Counted from the first letter of the stretch, positions 7,741-16,467 are shown. The stretch is DNA of 64,000 nucleotides from Streptococcus sanguinis (GCF_003943735.1 NZ_RJMV01000004.1:62001-126000); one strand, 5' to 3'. Made by a program: numbers and translations. The notes: generated from the letters alone by a model not told the origin.

Positions 7741-8721
7741 ATGCTCAAACTTGGAATCATCGGAACAGGTTCTATTTCTCATGAGTTCATCAAGGCCGCT
7801 CACTCAACAGGCGACTATCAACTTGCTGCTGTCTACTCTCGGACTTTAACTTCTGCTGAGCGCTTTGTGCAAAACTATGAAAATACAGCCGTCTATACTG
7901 AAATGTTGGACTTTCTGTCGTCCGATATTGATGTCGTTTATATCGCCAGTCCCAACAGCCTGCATTTCAAGCATGCCAAGGTAGCTATTCTGGCTCGTAA
8001 ACATGCCATTGTTGAAAAGCCTGCGGTTTCTCGTCCCAAAGAATGGCGGGAATTGGTCAAGCTGGCTGACGAGCATCAAGTCTATCTCTTTGAAGCTGCC
8101 CGCAACTATCATGAGCAGGCCTTTGATACAATCAGTGATTTTCTCAAGGACAAGACCGTCTTGGGAGCCAACTTCACCTATGCCAAATATTCTTCAAAAA
8201 TGCAAGCTCTGCTTGCGGGAGAGCAGCCCAATGTTTTCTCAGCTAAGTTTTCTGGCGGCGCTTTGATGGATTTGGGTGTCTATCCCGTCTATGCGGCTAT
8301 CAGACTTTTCGGCCATCCGCGCTTCGCTCGCTACAGCGCCCAGCAGCTAGCTAATACGATTGATTTAAATGGAGCCGGCTGTCTTATCTATCCAGATTTT
8401 CAAGTTCAGATTCAGGCCGGTAAGAATATAAACAGCAATCTGCCTGCAGAGATTTACACAGATCAGGGAACTCTGACTTTAGATGGGATTGAATTTATCA
8501 GCTCTGCTATTTTCCAAAATCTGGACGGTCAAGAAGAGGTGCTGCCTATCCAGCGTGCTTCCCATACCATGCTGGAAGAAGCTCAGGCTTTCGCGCGAGT
8601 GCTCAAGGGCGGACAGGATGCGGCTTATGAGAAATGGTTGGATGCGGCAGCGGCTGTTCATGAAAGCTTATTTGCCATGCGAAAGGACGCTGGCATTAGA
8701 TTTGAGGTTGATGATGATTAA
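7741..8721 (+). CDS. Gfo/Idh/MocA-family NAD(P)-dependent oxidoreductase
   Basis: 326 residues. The N-terminal Rossmann fold begins LGIIGTGSISHEF (GxGxxS dinucleotide loop), followed by AAVYSRT, DVVYIASPNSLHFKHAK and the EKP motif (IVEKPAVSRP) typical of this family's active-site entrance. The C-terminal alpha/beta domain includes GGALMDLGVYPVYAAIRLFG, the region holding the catalytic histidine-equivalent segment in relatives. Substrate is not deducible; family members act on sugars, inositols and their derivatives. The start at 7741 follows AAGGAGG; the ATG at 7711 lacks a site. The gene overlaps the helicase start by 8 nt, so the two form an operon. Confidence 0.88.
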   Translation: MLKLGIIGTGSISHEFIKAAHSTGDYQLAAVYSRTLTSAERFVQNYENTAVYTEMLDFLSSDIDVVYIASPNSLHFKHAKVAILARKHAIVEKPAVSRPKEWRELVKLADEHQVYLFEAARNYHEQAFDTISDFLKDKTVLGANFTYAKYSSKMQALLAGEQPNVFSAKFSGGALMDLGVYPVYAAIRLFGHPRFARYSAQQLANTIDLNGAGCLIYPDFQVQIQAGKNINSNLPAEIYTDQGTLTLDGIEFISSAIFQNLDGQEEVLPIQRASHTMLEEAQAFARVLKGGQDAAYEKWLDAAAAVHESLFAMRKDAGIRFEVDDD

Positions 8722-9802
8722 GGAACAATTTCCCCCGAGCTGGCAAAATCAGCTGGCTCAGCTAGGCTTTGAAGATTTGACGGCTATTCAAGAGAAGATG
8801 TTTGATTCTGTTTCTGCAGGCGATACGGTGCTGGGAATCAGTCCGACTGGTACTGGTAAAACTCTGGCCTATCTCTTTCCCAGTCTGCTCAAACTGACAC
8901 CTAAAAAAGCCCAACAACTCTTGATTTTAGCTCCTAATACTGAGCTGGCTGGACAAATCTTTGAGGTCTGCAAGACTTGGGCGGAGCCTTTAGGGCTGAC
9001 AGCCCAGCTCCTGCTCTCCGGTTCCAGTCAGAAGCGACAAATCGAGCGCCTTAAGAAAGGTCCAGAAATTATCATCGGAACGCCTGGACGGATTTTTGAG
9101 TTGGCCAAGCTCAAGAAAATCAAGATGATGAATGTCGAAACCATTATTTTGGATGAATTTGACCAGCTGCTCAGCGATTCTCAGTATCACTTTGTCGATA
9201 AAATCACCCACTATGCGCCTCGTGACCACCAGCTGGTATATATGAGCGCCACCGCTAAGTTCGACCACGACAAGATTGCTGAAAATACTCTAGAAATCAG
9301 CATTGCCGACCAAGTTTTGGATAACATCCAGCATTTTTACATGCAAGTCGAAAAACGTGATAAAGTGGAGTTGCTGCGTAAGTTATCCAATGTTGAAGAT
9401 TTCCGCGGACTGGTCTTTTTCAACGCTCTGTCAGACCTAGGCAGTGCTGAGGAAAAACTCCAATATCATGAAGCCAATGCCGTTTCTCTTGCCAGCGATG
9501 TCAACGTTAAGTTCCGCAAGGTGATTTTGGATAAGTTCAAAGAGCATCAGATTACTCTCCTGCTAGCCACTGACCTAGTTGCTCGCGGCATTGATATTGA
9601 CTCCCTAGAATGCGTCGTCAATTATGAGCTTCCGCGCGATTTAGAAACCTATACCCACCGCTCTGGACGAACCGGCCGCATGGGCAAGGAAGGCTACGTG
9701 ATTACCTTCATCAGCCATACAGAAGAGCTGAAAACATTGAAAAAATACGCCACCGTCCGAGAAATTGTATTAAAAAATCAAGAGCTTTATGTAAGGAGTT
9801 AA
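8714..9802 (+). CDS. DEAD-box-type RNA helicase (DEFD variant)
   Basis: 362 residues, a minimal two-domain superfamily 2 helicase. Seen in order: Q motif (FEDLTAIQEKM), motif I (SPTGTGKTLAYL), Ia (LAPNTELAGQ), Ib (GTPGRI), motif II as DEFD rather than DEAD, motif III SAT, motif V (ATDLVARGIDI) and motif VI (HRSGRTGRMG). No C-terminal RNA-binding extension, so it resembles short accessory helicases of ribosome assembly or mRNA handling; the target is unknown. ATG 8714 has GAGG six nt upstream; 8711 is an alternative. Translationally coupled to the preceding oxidoreductase. Confidence 0.9.
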   Translation: MIKEQFPPSWQNQLAQLGFEDLTAIQEKMFDSVSAGDTVLGISPTGTGKTLAYLFPSLLKLTPKKAQQLLILAPNTELAGQIFEVCKTWAEPLGLTAQLLLSGSSQKRQIERLKKGPEIIIGTPGRIFELAKLKKIKMMNVETIILDEFDQLLSDSQYHFVDKITHYAPRDHQLVYMSATAKFDHDKIAENTLEISIADQVLDNIQHFYMQVEKRDKVELLRKLSNVEDFRGLVFFNALSDLGSAEEKLQYHEANAVSLASDVNVKFRKVILDKFKEHQITLLLATDLVARGIDIDSLECVVNYELPRDLETYTHRSGRTGRMGKEGYVITFISHTEELKTLKKYATVREIVLKNQELYVRS

Positions 9803-9803
9803 G

Positions 9804-9845
9804 CTAAAAAAGCTTTGGAAATCTCATGTTTCCAAAGCTTTTTGC
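9804..9845. terminator. Bidirectional terminator between helicase and pgdA
   Basis: AAAGCTTTGGAAA and TTTCCAAAGCTTT enclose a short loop, with A-rich and T-rich flanks on both sides. It separates the converging plus-strand helicase and minus-strand pgdA. Confidence 0.85.
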
Positions 9846-9894
9846 TTTTACTCATTGCCAACAAGAATTTCAAAAAACTAACCCCAAGACCGTC

Positions 9895-11292
9895 TTAGTC
9901 TCTGCCGTAATAAATACGATGCGGCTCTAGCTGGCCTTCCAGCAGCTCATCGACCGTTACCAAAGTATAGCCGTTACTCTTCAGATACTCGAGAACACTT
10001 GGCAGAGCGTCAATACTGGTCTGGTGAATATCATGCATGAGGATAATCGAGCCTGGCTGGGTTTTGGCAATCTCTTGCATAATGGCTTTAGTATTGCGTG
10101 TCTTCCAGTCTAGACTGTCTACATTCCACATGATAAAGGACTGGTCAACCGAATTTTGAATTGTAGCATTAATAGCTCCATAAGGAGGCCGCGTAATCGT
10201 TGGCTTGATGCCTATGACATTGTTAATAGCAGTCTGGGTATCAAGGATTTCTTTTTGGGCCGATTCCAGAGGAAGTTTGGTTAAGACTGGATGGTCCCAT
10301 GTATGAATCCCAATCTGATGACCTTCATTGTGCACGCGCTTGACGATCGCTTCATTACCAGCAATGTTTTGCCCAACCATAAAGAAGGTCGCCTTGGCAC
10401 CATATTTCTTGAGGATATCCAGAGCCTGCGGTGTTGTCTTAGGATCTGGACCGTCATCAAAGGTCAGAGCAACCATTTTCACATGCTTCTTAGCCTCGAA
10501 ACTCTGATAAGCTGCCAAGTCATCTCCAGTCAGATAGTTCGCATTGATCTGGTCATAAAAGCTAGACAAAGGAACGTCAATGCTGGTTAAGCCTTGCACT
10601 TCCTTACTCAGCTTAATAGAAAAATGGCTGTACTCATAACGGAAGGACCACTGACCCAATTCCGTTCCATTGAGGGTATTGAGAATTTCCGTCTGCACCG
10701 CCTCATCGGCCTGTCTAAAGGTCAGCTGGCTGGATATCTCGTTGATGAAGATTTCCTTAGCTACATCGGGATCCTGAAAGAGCTTATCCAGAGTGAAACG
10801 GCTGCCGTCTGCACCAAGGTAGCTGTCAGCAACTTCCCGCTCTTCTCCTTTACTGATTTTCATCTCTTTGACATGATAGTCCTTGCGATGCACCAGTACT
10901 TCTTTAACATCCTTCAGGCTCGTTTCTTTTTCCTCGGCATAGTAGAAGGTCAATTCCTCAATCTTATCGCCCTTCTTCTGATTATCCTTAATCGTCTGGC
11001 TATCTGCGTCCATCTGCTCCTTGACGCTTGCCACGACCTGTCCATCTAGCAGAGGATAAAAGGACTCCACATAGTGGCTGCCAATCATCTTGCTCTGCTT
11101 TTCAGTATTTTCAGCGTGGAGGGTCTCTTCTTGGGCAATCAGCACACTAACTTTCTCTTGCAGTTCCTTTTCTTGGAAAATAGCGTAAATTTTTACAGCA
11201 CCCAGAAATAGAGCAGCAACAAAAGCTAAACCTAGCAAGCTGAGAACAATGAGTGTTTTCTTACCGTGTTTCTTGTTATTTTGTCTTTTCAT
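9895..11292 (-). CDS. pgdA: Peptidoglycan N-acetylglucosamine deacetylase
   Basis: PgdA removes acetyl groups from GlcNAc in peptidoglycan, giving lysozyme resistance in streptococci. The 465-residue protein has an N-terminal membrane anchor (residues about 14-36), a long extracellular linker and a C-terminal NodB polysaccharide deacetylase domain. Visible active-site motifs are TFDDGPDPKTT (motif 1, catalytic base and metal Asp), HTWDHP (metal histidines), RPPYG (motif 3) and ILMHDIH near the end. Length and layout match pneumococcal PgdA. ATG at 11292. It stands alone, with a terminator at its 3' side. Confidence 0.93.
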   Translation of the reverse strand: MKRQNNKKHGKKTLIVLSLLGLAFVAALFLGAVKIYAIFQEKELQEKVSVLIAQEETLHAENTEKQSKMIGSHYVESFYPLLDGQVVASVKEQMDADSQTIKDNQKKGDKIEELTFYYAEEKETSLKDVKEVLVHRKDYHVKEMKISKGEEREVADSYLGADGSRFTLDKLFQDPDVAKEIFINEISSQLTFRQADEAVQTEILNTLNGTELGQWSFRYEYSHFSIKLSKEVQGLTSIDVPLSSFYDQINANYLTGDDLAAYQSFEAKKHVKMVALTFDDGPDPKTTPQALDILKKYGAKATFFMVGQNIAGNEAIVKRVHNEGHQIGIHTWDHPVLTKLPLESAQKEILDTQTAINNVIGIKPTITRPPYGAINATIQNSVDQSFIMWNVDSLDWKTRNTKAIMQEIAKTQPGSIILMHDIHQTSIDALPSVLEYLKSNGYTLVTVDELLEGQLEPHRIYYGRD

Positions 11293-11353
11293 ACACCTGT
11301 CCTAAATGAATAAAATTCATCATTTATCTTGCAAAATTAACTGCAGCTAGATG

Positions 11354-11740
11354 TTAGAGACTCTTCTCACGAATGACTTCCACCTTGTAGCCATCAGGAT
11401 CTTTTACAAAATAATAATTAGGCGGGTTGCCAGGAAGACCTTTTGGATCTGTCACTTCATAGCCTTTGGCCTTGTGCTCAGCGTGCAGACCTTCCAAGTC
11501 TGGCGTGCTAAGTGCCACATGAGCAAAACCGTCCCCAATCACATAAGGACCATGGTCATAGTTATAGGTCAGTTCAAGCTCATAATCATCACCTTCCAAA
11601 CCTAGATAAACGATAGTAAACTGATAATCTGGAAAATCCTTGCGACGAAGCTCCTTAAAACCAAAAGCCTCTGCATAAAAAGCAATAGACGCTTCCAAAT
11701 TCTCCACACGCAAACAAGTATGTAACATTTTTGATGCCAT
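11354..11740 (-). CDS. gloA: Lactoylglutathione lyase (glyoxalase I)
   Basis: GloA isomerises the hemithioacetal of methylglyoxal and a thiol to a lactoyl-thioester, detoxifying a glycolytic by-product. The 128 residues form two beta-alpha-beta-beta-beta modules of the VOC fold. The candidate metal ligands are all present: His in MLHTCLRV, Glu in YELELTYNYD, His in GFAHVALST and Glu in YKVEVIRE. KDPDGYKVEVI is the typical family end. Good ribosome site (GAGGTGAAATT). Single gene with its own terminator. Confidence 0.93.
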   Translation of the reverse strand: MASKMLHTCLRVENLEASIAFYAEAFGFKELRRKDFPDYQFTIVYLGLEGDDYELELTYNYDHGPYVIGDGFAHVALSTPDLEGLHAEHKAKGYEVTDPKGLPGNPPNYYFVKDPDGYKVEVIREKSL

Positions 11741-11828
11741 AATTTCACCTCATTCTTTCTTGTTTATTATTATACCCTATTTTAGGCAAAACTTATATTA
11801 AATTTTTAAAAAAGTAAATGGAAGTCAG

Positions 11829-11854
11829 GAAAAAGCAAGCCAATAAGGCCTGCT
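11829..11854 (-). terminator. Terminator between ciaH and gloA
   Basis: Minus-strand AGCAGGCC TTATT GGCTTGCT followed by TTTTT; one G-U in an 8-bp stem. It lies downstream of ciaH (ends at 11900) and before gloA, so it terminates the ciaRH operon. Confidence 0.75.
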
Positions 11855-11899
11855 AAGAATTGTTTTTCAAAAAATTTATCAATGAAAATCACTCTCCCG

Positions 11900-13291
11900 C
11901 TATTTTACAGAACGCTTTTTCGTTTCTTTCAGTAGCAGTTTAACTTCAAAGACCGTACCTTTTGGTTTGTTGTCCTTGACATAAATAGAGCCTTTGAAAG
12001 CATCGACAATCTGCTTGGCCAGAGAAAGTCCCAGACCAAAGCCACCTTTCTGACGGGTCCGAGCCTTGTCCACCCGATAAAAGCGATCAAAAATCTTCTT
12101 CTTATCTTCATCGCTGATACCAGGACCATTGTCCGCCACTCGGAAAATAAGGTAGCGATCTGTCGAAGTAGCCATGACACTGATTACGCCATCATCATCT
12201 GTATACTTGATAGCATTGTCAAATAGAATAGTCATCAGCTGTTTGAGAAAAATTTGATCGGTCACAATAGGGTGCTTGATCATATTTTCTGAATGAAAAG
12301 CTTTTTTATTCTCCCTTGCGATAATGCAGTAATTAGCAAAGGTCGTATCAAAAAATTCTGGTTCAACTTCACCATATTGAGGCTTAATGCCATCATCGCG
12401 ACGGGCCAGATTGAGCAGATTGGTCGTCAGCAAGCGCATATTGCGTACTTCATCCAAGCTAGAAGCAATATTTTCACTGCTCTGCATAATTGTAGCTTCA
12501 GGCTTACGAAAGAGCGTCTCTAAGCGACTCTGCAATACCGCCAGAGGAGTCCGTAGCTCGTGACTGGCATTTTCCACGAAAGCCTTCTGCTTCTGGATAC
12601 TTTCCAGCAGAGGCTTGACACTCATCCGAGCAAGGTAAATACTGGCAATCAGGGAAATTCCCCAAAAGCTGACCATGACCATGGCAATCAACTGCTCATG
12701 CTTGCTGCTGGTCTGCTCAAGCTGGCTGATACTAGTCATGACCACAGCATACTTGATATCAGGATACTCATTTTTAGGATCAATATCAAAGAGATACGCC
12801 CGATAGCTTTCTGTCTGACCAAAGCTGTTGCCAATCACAATTTCCTTGATTTGATTTAGATAGGACTTGTTAAACTCTAATGAATTAAAGTCTAGAAAAC
12901 CATCGCTCTTGCTGGTGGAAATATTTTTATAATCATCATCCAAAAGCAGGGCAAAAGTATTAGAGCTGACATTTGGCGTAGTTAGATTGTTAGGCTTAGG
13001 CTCTTCATCTGAATCACCATCTGGCTCTTTATTGTTTTTGGGACTTTTAGTATTGACCTTATTGCTCGGATCAGACTGCTGACCTGTCGTCCGATAAGCC
13101 AAATCAGCAACCGAACTAGGATCATTACTCAGATTCCTCAGATTTTCATCAACTGACGTATAAAGGCTGGAGCGCATAACCTGAATAATAATCAAGGTCA
13201 TGGCCGAGAAGATTAATGTAAACAACCCAAAATAGCGAATGAAATAAGAGAAATCATCCGCATAAAAGGTCTTCTTGATTTTATTCAGCAT
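11900..13291 (-). CDS. ciaH: Sensor histidine kinase of the CiaRH two-component system
   Basis: CiaH is the membrane sensor partner of CiaR, linked in streptococci to envelope stress, competence and beta-lactam tolerance. 463 residues: first membrane segment at about 18-40, an extracellular domain of about 150 residues with a Asn/Lys/Pro-rich stretch, a second membrane segment near 205-225, then the kinase. Motifs: H box [13 protein letters not shown] box [13 protein letters not shown]1 VADNGPGI, F box [13 protein letters not shown]2 [12 protein letters not shown]. Its start overlaps the ciaR end by 11 nt, so expression is coupled. Confidence 0.94.
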   Translation of the reverse strand: MLNKIKKTFYADDFSYFIRYFGLFTLIFSAMTLIIIQVMRSSLYTSVDENLRNLSNDPSSVADLAYRTTGQQSDPSNKVNTKSPKNNKEPDGDSDEEPKPNNLTTPNVSSNTFALLLDDDYKNISTSKSDGFLDFNSLEFNKSYLNQIKEIVIGNSFGQTESYRAYLFDIDPKNEYPDIKYAVVMTSISQLEQTSSKHEQLIAMVMVSFWGISLIASIYLARMSVKPLLESIQKQKAFVENASHELRTPLAVLQSRLETLFRKPEATIMQSSENIASSLDEVRNMRLLTTNLLNLARRDDGIKPQYGEVEPEFFDTTFANYCIIARENKKAFHSENMIKHPIVTDQIFLKQLMTILFDNAIKYTDDDGVISVMATSTDRYLIFRVADNGPGISDEDKKKIFDRFYRVDKARTRQKGGFGLGLSLAKQIVDAFKGSIYVKDNKPKGTVFEVKLLLKETKKRSVK

Positions 13292-13955
13292 CTTTTAAAA
13301 TGTAGCCGACACTACGAAGAGTATGTAGGTTTTTCGCAAATGCCGTTCCTTTCAGTTTTTTACGAATCTTTGAAACGTACACTTCGACAACGGAAACAGT
13401 GGTATCACTGTCAAAGCCCCACAGACGGTCAAAAATTTGAGTCTTAGGCAAGATTACATTTTGATTTTGCAGGAAATAAACCAAGAGGTCGAACTCTTTA
13501 CCAAGCAACTCTACGTCTTTACCAGCCTTCGTGGTTGAATTTGTAGATAGGTTGACAGTTACATCACCATAAGAAAGAGTATTCTCGTTGAATTTACCAG
13601 CGCGTTTCAAGAGCGCTTGGATCCGCATTTTCAGTTCTTCCAAATAGAAAGGTTTTGTCAGATAGTCGTCAGCTCCGAGCTCAAAGCCATGTCCTTTGTC
13701 ATCCAAGCTTTCCTTAGCTGTCATGATGAGAACAGGTGTTGTGACTCCTTTCGCTCGGAGATCTTTCAGCACTTGGAAACCATCCTTTTCAGGCAGCATG
13801 AGATCCAGTAAGATGAGGTCATAAACACCGCTTTCTGCTTCATATAGACCTTCTTCGCCATCAAAAACCTGCATTACATCTGCAAAATCATCTAAAAAAT
13901 CAAAAACTGAGTTTGACAGTCCAAGGTCATCTTCTACCAATAGAATTTTAATCAT
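13281..13955 (-). CDS. ciaR: Response regulator of the CiaRH two-component system
   Basis: CiaR is an OmpR-type transcription factor binding TTTAAG direct repeats; in pneumococci it drives small csRNAs and envelope genes. 224 residues: receiver domain 1-120 with phospho-acceptor Asp51 (LILLDLML), Asp8/Asp9 and Lys in LTKPF; winged-helix domain from about 130 with [16 protein letters not shown] and [15 protein letters not shown]. The start at 13955 has GGAGGAAAG upstream and begins [10 protein letters not shown] as in relatives; an upstream in-frame ATG at 13970 overlaps the ribosome site. First gene of the ciaRH operon. Confidence 0.96.
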   Translation of the reverse strand: MIKILLVEDDLGLSNSVFDFLDDFADVMQVFDGEEGLYEAESGVYDLILLDLMLPEKDGFQVLKDLRAKGVTTPVLIMTAKESLDDKGHGFELGADDYLTKPFYLEELKMRIQALLKRAGKFNENTLSYGDVTVNLSTNSTTKAGKDVELLGKEFDLLVYFLQNQNVILPKTQIFDRLWGFDSDTTVSVVEVYVSKIRKKLKGTAFAKNLHTLRSVGYILKDAE

Positions 13956-14021
13956 TTTTCTTTCCTCCAATAAAACTTTCCAAGATTATGTCTTTTGGTT
14001 TTTGTTTTATTTGCTATTCTT

Positions 14022-14030
14022 ATTATATCA
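14022..14030 (-). promoter_or_regulatory. Extended -10 promoter of ciaRH
   Basis: Minus-strand TG-A-TATAAT at 14022-14030, about 65 nt upstream of ciaR. No clear -35 and no TTTAAG repeat nearby. Confidence 0.6.
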
Positions 14031-14059
14031 TGACTTGGGTCAAAATCAGTAAGTTTTTT

Positions 14060-14533
14060 CTACGACTGCGACGTTTTATTTTCTTTTGTCGACTTATTAT
14101 TGTTCTTGTCCGATTGTTCGTTTGTGTTCGTTGAAGACTTTTTCTTGTTTTTCTTCCCGTTGTCATTTTGCTGAGCAGAAGAATTCTTGCTCTTGTCATT
14201 GTCAGACTGCTGGCCGTCTTGAGGCGGCATTCCTTGGTCTTGACCGTTCTGTCCTGGACCACCATCCTGCGGCGGCATTCCATTACCTGGTCCACCATTT
14301 TGACCATTCTGACCTGGTTGTGGTAGCATTCCATTTCCTGCATTCTGCCCCTGCTCCGGTGCTCCAGGCATAGTAGCTGTCTGTTGAATAGCTGATTGCT
14401 GATTGTTTGTACCGTGAATAGCTGTCGCAAGGCCATAGCCACCCATAAGTCCGACTGCTAGAGCACCACCCGTCGCAACTGTCAGCCACCATTTGGTGCT
14501 TTTTTCTACAACAATCATTTTTTCCATATCCAT
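14060..14533 (-). CDS. Pro/Gly/Asn/Gln-rich membrane-anchored protein of unknown function
   Basis: 157 residues. A short cytoplasmic N-terminus (MEKMIVVEKSTKWW) precedes one glycine-rich hydrophobic segment (residues about 17-38, ATGGALAVGLMGGYGLATAI). The rest is low-complexity: GNGM-P-P-Q, PGQNGQN and DQGMPPQDG repeats, then a Lys/Asn/Ser-rich basic tail. No cell-wall sorting signal. I recognise no family. The extracellular part is predicted disordered, as in wall-spanning stalks. It lies directly upstream of ciaR and downstream of a promoter resembling CiaR-activated ones, so membership of the Cia regulon is a reasonable guess. ATG at 14533. Confidence 0.7.
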   Translation of the reverse strand: MDMEKMIVVEKSTKWWLTVATGGALAVGLMGGYGLATAIHGTNNQQSAIQQTATMPGAPEQGQNAGNGMLPQPGQNGQNGGPGNGMPPQDGGPGQNGQDQGMPPQDGQQSDNDKSKNSSAQQNDNGKKNKKKSSTNTNEQSDKNNNKSTKENKTSQS

Positions 14534-14644
14534 TTAATACGATTCCTTCTTTCTTTTGTAAATTTTTCAATCTGTTTCTATCAAACAAGAAGCTAATGCA
14601 GCTTACAAGTCATCCCATACACATCCTTTCACTTGAATAGCATT

Positions 14645-14688
14645 ATCATATAGATTTTTACTTAAACAGGACTGAATTTTTTCTTAAA
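14645..14688 (-). promoter_or_regulatory. CiaR-like promoter: two TTTAAG repeats 22 bp apart before TATGAT
   Basis: Minus strand: TTTAAG (14683-14688), 16 bp, TTTAAG (14661-14666), 10 bp, TATGAT (14645-14650). CiaR-activated pneumococcal promoters have TTTAAG-N5-TTTAAG-N10 before the -10. Here the distance from the proximal repeat to the -10 is the canonical 10 bp, but the repeats are 22 bp apart (twice 11), with ATTCAG at the midway position. It would drive the gene at 14060. Confidence 0.55.
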
Positions 14689-14714
14689 AAAGGCTGAAAG
14701 ATAGGGAAAATGGA

Positions 14715-15518
14715 TTATGCAAAGTGCTTTTTCAATATACGGCTATATTTATCTAATAAAAGAAAATCAGCTAATCTTGAAGACAGAAGATTGAGTTTAG
14801 CAAACAAAGATGCCCCTCGCCCCATTAGGATGACTCTTCGATGAGACTTAATACCTTTTAGCAAAGCTAGGCAAACTTCGTCTGTAGTTGAAATCTTAAT
14901 TCCCATTTCTTTCCAAACAGGATGGTAAGGCTTTTCTGAGGGTGTGTCCGCAGCATTGGGACAAAAATAGGTTAAATACACCTTTTTCTGCTCCTGCTTT
15001 AATTCGCGATTCATTGATTCAATAAAAGAAAAAATCCCTGCGCGACTAGCCACATCTACGCTATAGTAAGGGAAAGCGAGCCGCCCATCTGCAAAACCGC
15101 CAGAATGCACAATTGTAGCACCTTTTTCATTTGCTAATAAGGGCAGAAAAATCTTGCTAATCAGAATGGCGCCAGATAAATTGATCAATAGTGTCTGCTC
15201 TATGTCCTCAAGGGAATGCGCTGACAAAGACTTTCTTACATCAAAACCAGTTGCATTGATAACAATATCTATACATTCCGACCACTCTTGTATCTCTGAT
15301 ACTACATTTTTTAGAGACTCTTCACTTGTTATATCCACTGAGCTTATTGGAATAAAAGACGAAAATTCTTGCACAAATATCTTTAACTTATCTATATCTC
15401 TTCCTAAGAGAAATAACCTAGCACCTGCTTGATGAAAAGCTTGTGTATAGACTCTTCCCAAACTACCACTTGCACCAATAATCACAACCTTTTTATTTTT
15501 AAAATAATTATCAAACAT
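14715..15518 (-). CDS. Short-chain dehydrogenase-like protein with non-canonical active site
   Basis: 267 residues with an SDR Rossmann fold: VVIIGASGSLGRVYTQAF (the TGxxxGxG equivalent), LFLLGRD, SSVDITSEES, DIVINATGF (NAG equivalent) and the ATIVHSGGFADG strand carrying a Ser. The YxxxK catalytic pair is not intact: the expected Lys four residues after the Tyr in YYSVDVASR is Val. A C-terminal basic amphipathic stretch follows. It may be an inactive homologue or use another residue; substrate unknown. ATG 15518 has GGAG upstream. It follows the SMR gene by 15 nt, so probably co-transcribed. Confidence 0.8.
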   Translation of the reverse strand: MFDNYFKNKKVVIIGASGSLGRVYTQAFHQAGARLFLLGRDIDKLKIFVQEFSSFIPISSVDITSEESLKNVVSEIQEWSECIDIVINATGFDVRKSLSAHSLEDIEQTLLINLSGAILISKIFLPLLANEKGATIVHSGGFADGRLAFPYYSVDVASRAGIFSFIESMNRELKQEQKKVYLTYFCPNAADTPSEKPYHPVWKEMGIKISTTDEVCLALLKGIKSHRRVILMGRGASLFAKLNLLSSRLADFLLLDKYSRILKKHFA

Positions 15519-15533
15519 ATAATTCTCCATTCT

Positions 15534-15860
15534 CTAGTGAGTCTTTTGTGATAAATTCAATAAAACAAGTCCGACAATAACTAGACTTATCCCTAAAAGA
15601 CTTACAGCTGTTACTTTTTCGTGCCAAAGCAGAATAGATAATATTGTTGTCCCTACTAGACCTATCCCAGACCAAATAGCGTAAGCTAGATTTACCTGAA
15701 TGCCCTTTAAAGATAGAGATAAAAAGAAAAAGCACAAGCCATAAAACATCAAAGCAAGGCAACCGAAAAATAGTTTCGAAAAACCTTGAGATAGTTTTAA
15801 AAGACTTGTGGCGGCAATTTCAAATAGAATTGCGAGAGATAAATAAAAATAGTAAAACAT
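15534..15860 (-). CDS. SMR-family small multidrug/guanidinium-type transporter
   Basis: 108 residues with four hydrophobic helices, the size of EmrE-like proteins. The essential membrane glutamate is present in the first helix (ILFEIAATSLLKLS, Glu14), as are the WSGIGLVGTTILS helix-3 signature and the closing IVGLVLLNLS. SMR proteins are proton-coupled antiporters acting as dimers on cationic toxic compounds or guanidinium; the substrate cannot be told. Located between the XRE gene at 15916 and the SDR gene, all on the same strand, suggesting a small regulated resistance operon. Confidence 0.88.
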   Translation of the reverse strand: MFYYFYLSLAILFEIAATSLLKLSQGFSKLFFGCLALMFYGLCFFFLSLSLKGIQVNLAYAIWSGIGLVGTTILSILLWHEKVTAVSLLGISLVIVGLVLLNLSQKTH

Positions 15861-15915
15861 TGTTCTCCTCCTAATATTCTAAATAACTAAAAAGTTAGCA
15901 GGAAAATCAATAGAA

Positions 15916-16200
15916 CTATCCGAGAGATGAAACAAAGTAAGTCCAAAGTGTACAGGCATTTGTCAAAATCATTGATTTTATGCTCGAATCTTTGGAGATA
16001 GATAAAGCTTTTCGACCACATAGCTCATCTAATGAAATCTGGTAAAAATCGGCTAGACGAATAAGACTTGCACTATCTAGAATCGTCTTATCATTTTCCC
16101 AGTTCGAGATGGTCTGCCGAGTCGTTCCTAATGATTCTGCAATCTGAGCTTGGCTATAGCCTCTTTGCTCCCGTATAAACTTCAATTGTTTTCCTAACAT
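15916..16200 (-). CDS. XRE-family helix-turn-helix regulator
   Basis: 94 residues. Residues 1-60 are a Cro/C1-type HTH: LKFIREQRGYSQAQIAESLG, TTRQTISNWENDKT, DSASLIRLADFYQISLDELC. The remaining 30 residues are short and include a hydrophobic stretch, ILTNACTLWTYFVSS, so the protein may lack the membrane or sensor domain found in longer relatives. AGGAGGAAAAG site before ATG 16200. Two 24-bp direct repeats upstream overlap its promoter and look like an autoregulatory operator. Likely regulates itself and the SMR/SDR genes. Confidence 0.88.
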   Translation of the reverse strand: MLGKQLKFIREQRGYSQAQIAESLGTTRQTISNWENDKTILDSASLIRLADFYQISLDELCGRKALSISKDSSIKSMILTNACTLWTYFVSSLG

Positions 16201-16247
16201 TATCTTTTCCTCCTCATCATACTTATTTTTTAGTTGTTTGGCTAGAT

Positions 16248-16303
16248 GAAATTCTTTAACATAGTGATTATTGTAGGTAAAAATTCTTTGACATGGCTAT
16301 TAT
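16248..16303 (-). promoter_or_regulatory. Direct-repeat operator upstream of the XRE gene
   Basis: Two imperfect 24-bp copies, 16248-16271 and 16280-16303, share AATTCTTTRACATRG and ATTAT. They are 32 bp apart and adjoin a minus-strand extended -10 (TGTTATAAT, 16299-16307). About 19 of 24 positions agree. The position fits autorepression by the XRE protein. Confidence 0.55.
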
Positions 16304-16387
16304 AACACGATTTACGTTTATCTTAAAATACTTGCCTATCTAAAACACTTGATACATCTATCAACCATTTGCTCAAAAAATCAGCTG

Positions 16388-16420
16388 CAAAAAAAGACTG
16401 GGACAAAATTGTCTCAGTCT
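16388..16420 (-). terminator. Terminator of the adhesin gene
   Basis: Minus-strand AGACTGAGACA ATTT TGTCCCAGTCT followed by seven Ts: an 11-bp stem with one G-U, 48 nt after the adhesin stop. Confidence 0.9.
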
Positions 16421-16467
16421 AAATTTATCATGTTCAAAAGCTCCGGATGCAGGAGTTGCTTATTTTT

